A stretch of 64,000 nucleotides of DNA from Oncomelania hupensis. Its lineage: Eukaryota > Mollusca > Gastropoda > Littorinimorpha > Pomatiopsidae. The notes beneath the pieces are model-generated. The model had not been told where the DNA came from. It saw only the letters and a program-made list of their open reading frames with translations, and ran no database searches. Below, piece by piece: positions 56,439 through 64,000 of the stretch (the stretch's first letter is position 1; each line of letters starts with the position of its first letter). The stretch spans positions 12,359,602 through 12,423,601 of the forward strand of contig CM072513.1 in assembly GCA_036898135.1 (NCBI GenBank), written 5' to 3'. A program made the translations under genes and the position numbers.

Positions 56439-56589
56439 GTGAGGTTGACATGCACTTCCATGTTTCTAGCATCTGGAAGGGAGAAAGAGTTGTTTGTGTT
56501 TGGGGAATGATGGTGACAGAACAAGCCAAAAGTCTGTCTGTTGATCGGTCTGTTGGCGGCCCTATCTCAAGAACCACTGAACGAATTGT

Positions 56590-59245
56590 GGCCAAACTTC
56601 ATAGGAACATTACCTAGGTTAGTGGCCAAACTTCATAGGAATATTACCTAGGTTAGTGACCACACTTCATAGGAACATTACCTAGGTTAGTGGCCACACT
56701 TCATAGGAACATTACCTAGGTTAGTGACCACACTTCATAGGAACATTACCTAGGTTAGTGACCACACTTCATAGGAACATTACCTATGTTAGTGACCTAA
56801 CTTCATAGGAACATTACCTAGGTTAGTGACCAGACTTCATAAAATCATTACCTAGGTTAGTGACCAAACTTCATAGGCACATTACCTAGGTTAGTGACCA
56901 AACATCATAGGAACATTACCTAAGTTAGTGACCAAACATCATAGGAACATTACCTAGGTTAGTGGCCAAACATCATAGGAACATTACCTAGGTTAGTGAC
57001 CACACTTCATAGGAACATTACCTAGGTTATTGACCAAACATCATAGGAACATTACCTAGGTTAGTGACCAAACATCATAGGAACATTACCTAGGTTAGTG
57101 GCCAAACTTCATAGGAACATTACCTAGGTTAGTGACCACACTTCATAGGAACATTACCTAGGTTAATGACCACACTTCATAGGAACATTACCTAGGTTAG
57201 TGACCAAACTTCATAGGAACATTACCTAGGTTAATGACCACACTTCATAGGAACATTACCTAGGTTAGTGACCACACTTCATAGAAACATTATCTAGGTT
57301 AGTGGCCAAACTTCATAGGAACATTACCTAGGTTAGTGACCACACTTCATAGGAACATTACCTAAGTTAGTGACCAAACTTCATAGGAACATTACCTAGG
57401 TTACTGACCAAACTTAATAGGAACATTACCTAGGTTAGTGACCAAACGTCATAGGAACATTACCTAGGTTAGTGACCACACTTCATAGGAACATTACCTA
57501 GATTAGTGACCAAACTTCATAGAAACATGACCTAGGTTAGTGACCACACTTCATAGGAACATTACCTAGGTTAGTGACCACACTTCATAGGAACATTACC
57601 TAGGCTAGTGGCCACACTTCATAGGAACATTACCTAGGTTAGTGACCACACTTCGTAGGAACATTACCTAGGTTAGTGGCCACACTTCATAGGAACATTA
57701 CCTAGGTTAGTGGCCAAACTTCATAGAAACATTACCTAGGTTAGTGACCACACTTCATAGGAACATTACCTAAGTTAGTGACCAAACTTCATAGGAACAT
57801 TACCTAGGTTAGTGACCACACTTCGTAGGAACATTACCTAGGTTACTGACCAAACTTAATAGGAACATTACCTAGGTTAGTGACCAAACGTCATAGGAAC
57901 ATTACCTAGGTTAGTGACCACACTTCATAGGAACATTACCTAGATTAGTGACCAAACTTCATAGAAACATGACCTAGGTTAGTGACCACACTTCATAGGA
58001 ACATTACCTAGGTTAGTGACCACACTTCATAGGAACATTACCTAGGCTAGTGGCCACACTTCATAGGAACATTACCTAGGTTAGTGACCACACTTCATAG
58101 GAACATTACCTAAGTTAGTGACCACACTTCATAGGAACATTACCTAGGTTAGTGGCCACACTTCATAGGAACATTACCTAGGTTAGTGACCACACTTCAT
58201 AGGAACATTACCTAGGTTAATGATCACACTTCATAGGAACATTACCTAGGTTAGTGACCACACTTCATAGGAACATTATCTAGGTTAGTGGCCACACTTC
58301 ATAGGAACATTACCTAGGTTAGTGACCAAACTTCATAGGAACATTATCTAGGTTAGTGACCACACTTCATAGGAACATTACCTAGGTTAGTGGCCACACT
58401 TCATAGGAACATTACCTAGGTTAGTGACCAAACTTCATAGGAACATGACCTAGGTTAGTGGCCAAACTTCATAGGAACATTACCTAGGTTAGTGGCCACA
58501 CTTCATAGGAACATTATCTAGGTTAGTGACCACACTTCATAGGAACATTATCTAGGTTAGTGACCACACTTCATAGGAACATTATCTAGGTTAGTGACCA
58601 CACTTCATAGGAACATTACCTAGGTTAGTGACCACACTTCATAGGAACATTATCTAGGTTAGTGACCACACTTCATAGGAACATTATCTAGGTTAGTGGC
58701 CACACTTCATAGGAACATTACCTAGGTTAGTGACCACACTTCATAGGAACATTATCTAGGTTAGTGGCCACACTTCATAGGAACATTACCTAGGTTAGTG
58801 GCCACACTTCATAGGAACATTACCTAGGTTAGTGACCACACTTCATAGATACATTACCTAGGTTAGTGACCACACTTCATAGGAACATTATCTAGGTTAG
58901 TGGCCACACTTCATAGGAACATTACCTAGGTTAGTGACCACACTTCATAGGAACATTATCTAGGTTAGTGGCCACACTTCATAGGAACATTACCTAGGTT
59001 AGTGACCACACTTCATAGATACATTACCTAGGTTAGTGACCACACTTCATAGGAACATTATCTAGGTTAGTGACCACACTTCATAGGAACATTACCTAGG
59101 TTAGTGACCACACTTCATAGGAACATTACCTAGGTTAGTGGCCACACTTCATATTAACATTACCTAGGTTAGTGGCCACACTTCATATTAACATTACCTA
59201 GGTTAGTGGCCACACTTCATAGGAACATTACCTAGGTTAGTGGCA
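56590..59245. repeat. 34-bp minisatellite, about 78 copies, in ATG2 intron 3
   Basis: Unit GGAACATTACCTAGGTTAGTG then ACCACACTTCATA. Variants include GGCC for GACC, AAACTTC for ACACTTC and TATC for TACC, and blocks of variants recur (for example 57380-57600 and 57840-58060), showing multi-unit duplications. The array begins inside an interspersed repeat (CTATCTCAAGAACCACTGAA at 56562), whose AAACTTCATAGGAACATTAC is the founding unit. A similar CTCAAGAATCGCTGAACC occurs after the array at 59395. Confidence 0.97.
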
Positions 59246-59560
59246 TGCCTCCTGTGCCATCATATTTGCTTTACTGCAAAGGTCACTGGAGTCATTTTGT
59301 AGCTGACCACATTTTGCTCTCAAAAACGGCTGAAGCGATTTTGTAGAATTTTGGTGTACACTTCAAGTTTGGTCAAACACACTTTTTGCTGTGTCTCAAG
59401 AATCGCTGAACCACAATTCACTATTTTTACTTTGCTGATAAAGCATGTTAGATTATTTGTATTTGTACTTTCTCAAAGGTTGAGGTCATTGCGCTGTACC
59501 ATTTTATAAACATGTTTGGCACTGTATCTAAATATTGGTCAATACCAATTTGACATTTTG
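59246..59560. repeat. Interspersed repeat remnant between two arrays
   Basis: Words such as AAAGGTCACTGGAGTC and CTCAAAGGTTGAGGTCATTG resemble the family at 37165. No exon. Confidence 0.5.
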
Positions 59561-59564
59561 TTGC

Positions 59565-60440
59565 TTGCAGATAGTGGCCTATCATTCCATGTGTTGCTTG
59601 CAGATAGTGGCCTATCATTCCATGTGTTGCTTGCAGATAGATAGATAGTGGCCTATCATTCCATGTGTTGCTTGCAGATAGTGGCCTATCATTCCATGTG
59701 TTGCTTGCAGATAGTGGCCTATCATTCCATGTGTTGCTTGCAGATAGTGGCCTATCATTCCATGTGTTGCTTGCAGATAGATAGATAGTGGCCTATCATT
59801 CCATGTGTTGCTTGCAGATAGTGGCCTATCATTCCATGTGTTGCTTGCAGATAGTGGCCTATCATTCCATGTGTTGCTTGCAGATAGTGGCCTATCATTC
59901 CATGTGTTGCTTGCAGATAGATAGATAGTGGCCTATCATTCCATGTGTTGCTTGCAGATAGTGGCCTATCATTCCATGTGTTGCTTGCAGATAGATAGAT
60001 AGTGGCCTATCATTCCATGTGTTGCTTGCAGATAGATAGATAGTGGCCTATCATTCAATGTGTTGCTTGCAGATAGTGGCCTATCATTCCATGTGTTGCT
60101 TGCAGATAGATAGATAGTGGCCTATCATTCCATGTGTTGCTTGCAGATAGATAGATAGTGGCCTATCATTCCATGTGTTGCTTGCAGATAGATAGATAGT
60201 GGCCTATCATTCCATGTGTTGCTTGCAGATAGATAGATAGTGGCCTATCATTCCATGTGTTGCTTGCAGATAGTGGCCTATCATTCCATGTGTTGCTTGC
60301 AGATAGTAGTGGCCTATCATTCCATGTGTTGCTTGCAGATAGTGGCCTATCATTCCATGTGTTGCTTGCAGATAGATAGATAGTGGCCTATCATTCCATG
60401 TGTTGCTTGCAGACAGTGGCTTATCATTCCATGTGTTGCT
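59565..60440. repeat. 33-bp minisatellite with optional GATA inserts
   Basis: About 24 copies of GATAGTGGCCTATCATTCC then ATGTGTTGCTTGCA. Roughly half of the units carry two additional GATA tetramers, and one carries an added GTA. Each unit contains the near-palindrome ATAGTGGCCTAT. Confidence 0.97.
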
Positions 60441-60485
60441 TTGGTTTGAATAGGACATAGTCCAGCCACAACATTCACACTTTGG

Positions 60486-61180
60486 TTAACTCTTAGCGTC
60501 CTATAAGGTTTTCTGTACATTTGCGCCTATATCCTGTAAGGATTTCAAGCTTATTGCAATAAATTGGGTTGTGAATTTGAAAAAATTGCAAAAAATTTAT
60601 TTATTGTCACATTAACTTCATATTTTAGGATATGTTTACAAAATGGTTATTCTATGTACCCAAAGAACCATTTTGACTTTAGTACTATTTTTACCTGTTG
60701 GAATCTTGTAATTAATTCATAATTACAGGTATTTTATGGACTATGTTAATAAAACAACAACAAGACAGTGTGGATTGCATGTGAATGTGTGCACAGTCAG
60801 TCAACACAGACAAGAAAACTCACTCTGGTTGTCTACACCAAGTCCTTGTGCTCTTTCAGCTATAAGCTCATCAATAAGGTTACAAAACTCACTATTACTG
60901 TCGGAGCTATCCCCTGCCATCATGGCCGAAAATTTCGCCAACTCAAACCTCAAACAAAATCGTTTTAAAAGTACACAAAACCACGTCAAACTTGCGAAAA
61001 CGATAGCGGAAAACACACGGGAACCTTTCCGGAAGTTGACTAAACCTTCTCTCACGCACAGGAGAGTTCCTATTTCCTGTGATTTCATGACTTAAAGGTG
61101 CACTAACGAGGCGCGCATTACCGCGCTTCAGGATTACGGGCGAGGCGCGCATTACCGCGCTATAGGACGCTAAGAGTTAA
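60486..61180. mobile_element. piggyBac-like element in ATG2 intron 3
   Basis: TTAA at 60486-60489 and 61177-61180 flanks inverted repeats CTCTTAGCGTCCTATA and TATAGGACGCTAAGAG. Subterminal direct copies of GAGGCGCGCATTACCGCGCT lie at 61108 and 61142. On the minus strand a 95-codon frame (61088-60801) contains MAGDSSDSNSEFCNLIDEL. This acidic stretch resembles the start of some piggyBac transposases. No catalytic domain is present. Confidence 0.85.
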
Positions 61181-61361
61181 TACTGATTTTTCAGCTATGT
61201 GTGTGAGCGTCTGGAAGTTCATTTCAATGGCTTGCCATCTTGTTATTTTCTGAAATTGTGTTTATACATTATTTAAGAATACCGTTTGACTTCAGTAGTA
61301 TGCAGTCCTCAGGAAGTTTGTTTTTTACGCCATTTCAAAATGTGCATGCGTTTTGTTTCAG

Positions 61362-61458
61362 TGAAAATGATGGCCACATTTGAGATTGTCAATCTCAAAA
61401 TCAGGCTGGAGTTTGTGGAGGATGGAGAGGTGGTGGGCTTTGAATTGGTGGTTGAAAG
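61362..61458 (+). CDS. ATG2: ATG2, coding exon 4
   Basis: The exon follows TTTTGTTTCAG (phase 1) and ends at GAAAG|GTAAGT (phase 2), 97 bp. It reads VKMMATFEIVNLKIRLEFVE, then DGEVVGFELVVE. The ATG2 family has VKVTFIDTVLRIEHVP...LEIRIER here, the conserved beta strands of the Chorein fold. The donor is directly followed by a 22-bp array whose first unit contains it. Confidence 0.85.
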
Positions 61459-61720
61459 GTAAGTGACAATGACCCAGCCACTAAGTTACAATGACCCAGC
61501 CACTAAGTGACAATGACCCAGCCACTAAGTGACCATGACCCAGCCACTAAGTGACAATGACCCAGCCAATAAGTGATAAAGAACAAGCCACTAAGTGACA
61601 ATGACCCAGCCACTAAGTGACAATGACCCAGCCACTAAGTGTGACAATGACCCAGCCACTAAGTGACAATGACCAATTTGCTAAGTGACAATAACCCAAC
61701 TGCTTAGTATGTTTGAGCAA
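61459..61720. repeat. 22-bp minisatellite starting at a splice donor
   Basis: Eleven copies of AAGTGACAATGACCCAGCCACT. The first is preceded by GT, making the ATG2 exon 4 donor GTAAGTGAC. In the others CT precedes AAGTG, so they lack the GT. Confidence 0.95.
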
Positions 61721-62040
61721 CAGAGTTTAATATTATCACATGAAGATATCTTGACCATGATAAGACAACTTCTAAATTAATGACTTTCACAGGGTCACAC
61801 CAGAGTTCTGAAATTCATCAGTTTTACTTTGAGGATAGTGATTTATTTATTTATATAATCATTGTTATAGATACTTTAACTACTGCTAAACACCTTACAT
61901 CATTCCTTTTTGTACATTCTCAAAGGTTGAGGATAGTGATTTATTTACTTATGTAATCATTGTTATATACACTTTAACTACTGCTAAACACCTTACATCA
62001 TTCCTTTTTGTACATTTTTAAAGGTCAAGATCATTGTGCG
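61721..62040. repeat. Imperfect direct duplication in ATG2 intron 4
   Basis: TTGAGGATAGTGATTTATTT, ATGTAATCATTGTTATA and ACTACTGCTAAACACCTTAC occur twice (about 61832-61915 and 61928-62010). Confidence 0.85.
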
Positions 62041-62059
62041 TATTTTGCTCTGTATGGAA

Positions 62060-62310
62060 AAATTGGCTGAGGAAATGTTGCTAATGAATGGCTTACAGAT
62101 GGTGGAGATTGTGGGCTGAGAAAATGTTGATAATGAATGGCTTACAGATAGTGGAGATTGGGGGCTGAAAAAATGTTGATAATGAATGGCTTACAGATGG
62201 TGGAGATTATGGGCTGAGAAAATGTTGATAATGAATGGCTTACAGATAGTGGATATTGTGGGCTGAGAAAATGTTGATAATGAATGGCTTACAGTTAGTG
62301 GAGATTGTGG
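62060..62310. repeat. 49-bp minisatellite
   Basis: Five copies of GCTGAGAAAATGTTGATAATG, AATGGCTTACAGATAGTGG and AGATTGTGG in ATG2 intron 4. It ends about 90 bp before exon 5. Confidence 0.95.
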
Positions 62311-62402
62311 GCTTTGATTGTGTTTTGTGTAGGTTTGTTAGGATAAAGCCCAGTCATAACTCTGCTAACACAATGAACACCATTCAAAATGTTTGTGGTC
62401 AG

Positions 62403-62628
62403 AATTGAGGTGTTGAATGAAACCTTTGGGTGCGACCCAAGTGCCGACAGTGATAAAAGCTACGCGCTGCCCTTTATGGACAAGACAATCAGGATTCATG
62501 GGCTGCGGCTCCTTCTGGATGATGACCCAATACTGATGAAACAGCCCACCAAGCCAGACTCCTTGAGCACCTCGCCACAGATGGCACCCAGTTGTCTCTT
62601 TCCTTCCATGAAGTCTGACGATTCACAG
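62403..62628 (+). CDS. ATG2: ATG2, coding exon 5
   Basis: The exon starts after GTTTGTGGTCAG (phase 2, completing an Arg codon) and ends at TCACAG|GTAGGA (phase 0). It reads IEVLNETFGCDP, then YALPFMDKTIRIHGLRLLLDD and a serine/proline-rich end. In human ATG2B the same place reads RTVYCDE... and AFAHKLLQLSGVSLFWDEF. The acceptor has a poor pyrimidine tract, but the frame and homology fix it. Exons 1-5 sum to 846 bp, exactly 282 codons of a protein expected near 2000 residues. The rest lies right of the window. Confidence 0.84.
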
Positions 62629-62734
62629 GTAGGATCTAGAATTTCATCTTGTCTGCCTTCTTCCTGCAACTGTTGATTTGATTGAACTTGCAGTCTTGAC
62701 AAAGTGGTGTTGCAACTCATGTGACTGTTTTTTC

Positions 62735-62735
62735 C

Positions 62736-62769
<34 letters not shown>

Positions 62770-62838
62770 GAAGAAGAAGAAGAAGAAGAAGAAAATAATA
62801 ATAATAAAAAATAATAATAATAAAAATAATTATAATAC
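62735..62838. repeat. (AAT)n/(AAG)n microsatellite
   Basis: AAT triplets, then AAG triplets, then AAT again, in ATG2 intron 5. Confidence 0.95.
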
Positions 62839-62954
62839 ATAACTTTTATAAAGCCTTTTTCATTGTGCATGTCAAAAGAAAAGGAAAAGCAAACCAGCAA
62901 ATACACAAATGTACATCAATCTTGCAATGATAGAAACTAAAGGGGTAATTATTA

Positions 62955-63545
62955 TGAACTCGCACACGGACACTTGTTATGAACTCACACACGGACACTT
63001 GCTATGAACTCACACACAGACACTTGTTATGAACTCACACATGGACACTTGTTATGAACTCACACACGGACACTTGTTATGAACTCACACACGGACAATT
63101 GTTATGAGCTCACACACAGACACTTGTTATGAGCTCACACACGGACACTTGTTATGAACTCACACATGGACACTTGTTATGAACTCACACACTGACACTT
63201 GTTATGAACTCACACATGGACACTTGTTATGAACTCACACACTGACACTTGTTATGAACTCACACATGGACACTTGTTATGAACTCACACATGGACACTT
63301 GTTATGAACTCACACATGGACACTTGTTATGAACTCACACACGGACACATGTTATGAACTCACACACGGACACTTGTTATGAACTCCCACACGGACACTT
63401 GTTATGAACTTGCACACAGACACTTGTTATGAACTCACACATGGACACTTGTTATGAGCTCACACATGGACACTTGTTATGAACTCACACACGGACACTT
63501 GTTATGAACTCACACATGGACACTTGTTATGAACTCACACATAGG
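62955..63545. repeat. 25-bp minisatellite
   Basis: About 23 copies of GAACTCACACACGGACACTTG then TTAT, with ACGG, ATGG, ACTG and ACAG variants that alternate in runs. Confidence 0.97.
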
Positions 63546-63574
63546 GATACACAAATGTCAAACAACATGGATAA

Positions 63575-63720
63575 ACAACACCTCATGCACACACCACACT
63601 AACCCAACACACACCACAACACACAACACAGCCCACACCAAACACAACACACAAAACACACCACACAAACACACCCCAAACAAACACACACCACAACACA
63701 CACCACAAAGCACACACAGA
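63575..63720. repeat. (CA)-rich low-complexity stretch
   Basis: Irregular CACACCACA and ACACAAACAC sequence. Open frames on both strands here are artefacts. Confidence 0.9.
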
Positions 63721-63769
63721 GAGCTAATAGCAGGAACAGAGAGGGAGCTGAAGGAGCGTAAGATTTTAT

Positions 63770-64000
63770 TTTCCTGATAGAGAAGACTTGACATTTTTTC
63801 ACAGTATCAGGCATTGTCTGTTTGGATCCTGATAGAGGAGACTTGACATTTTTTCACAGTATCAGGCATTGTCTGTATTTTCCTGATAGAGAAGACTTGA
63901 CATTTTTTCACAGTATCAGGCATTGTCTGTATTTTCCTGATAGAGAAGACTTGACATTTTTTCACAGTATCAGACATTGTCTGTATTTTCCTGATAGAGA
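63770..64000. repeat. Minisatellite of about 55-60 bp running off the window
   Basis: Four copies of CCTGATAGAGAAGACTTGAC, ATTTTTTCACAG, TATCAGGCATTGTCTGTATTTT. Each unit starts with CCTGATA and holds the complementary TATCAGG, so it can form a small hairpin. Confidence 0.95.

Noticed and set aside
56600..60440. CRISPR-like regular repeats
   Set aside because: Units are directly adjacent without unique spacers, lie in an animal intron and have no cas genes. They are minisatellites.

Overview
This is nuclear DNA from an animal, most likely a mollusc and probably a gastropod. The evidence is spliced genes with GT-AG introns, orthologues of animal genes (a SUSD4/SUSD6-type sushi receptor, WDR20 and ATG2), tRNA-derived SINEs, several non-LTR retrotransposon families, hAT-like and piggyBac-like elements, and a very heavy load of minisatellites. 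The mollusc assignment rests on the overall feel of the repeats and was not tested by a search. There are no bacterial genes, operons or CRISPR arrays.

Three host genes lie head to tail on the plus strand. (1) Positions 1215-7284 hold the last five recognisable coding exons of a sushi-domain membrane protein. It has three sushi domains, one transmembrane helix and a cytoplasmic tail with two PY-type motifs; the 5' end lies outside the window. (2) Positions 25398-28719 hold WDR20, a WD-repeat partner of the USP12/USP46 deubiquitinases, in three clear coding exons, with a tentative tiny last exon at 33265-33285. (3) From 51754 to beyond the right edge lies the autophagy lipid-transfer gene ATG2, with its first five coding exons (282 codons). 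These add up in frame across all introns. An isolated THAP-domain exon lies at 46449-46597.

The rest is intronic or intergenic repeat. 8.6-11.9 kb is a 29-bp minisatellite holding a SINE-like element (itself holding a TIR element) and a piggyBac-like element (itself holding SINE sequence). 14.3-16.3 kb has a second SINE-like copy, a 39-bp array and a possible LTR. 19.3-24.6 kb has two decayed LINEs of different families and a foldback element. 28.8-31.7 kb, inside the putative last WDR20 intron, is a minisatellite split by a hAT-like element and a SINE. 35.6-44 kb has LINE, SINE and mollusc-type interspersed repeats. 45.6-50.5 kb has LINE ends, microsatellites and a palindrome-rich foldback. 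52.7-64 kb is the ATG2 introns, filled with nested LINEs, a piggyBac-like element and six tandem arrays.

The most interesting structure is the tandem array before the membrane-spanning exon of the sushi gene. Its unit contains a copy of that exon's own splice acceptor and first codons, followed by a stop. Use of any decoy would give a receptor without its membrane anchor. In the same window a second array starts exactly at a splice donor of ATG2. The three genes also recall a linkage on human chromosome 14 (SUSD6, ATG2B, WDR20).
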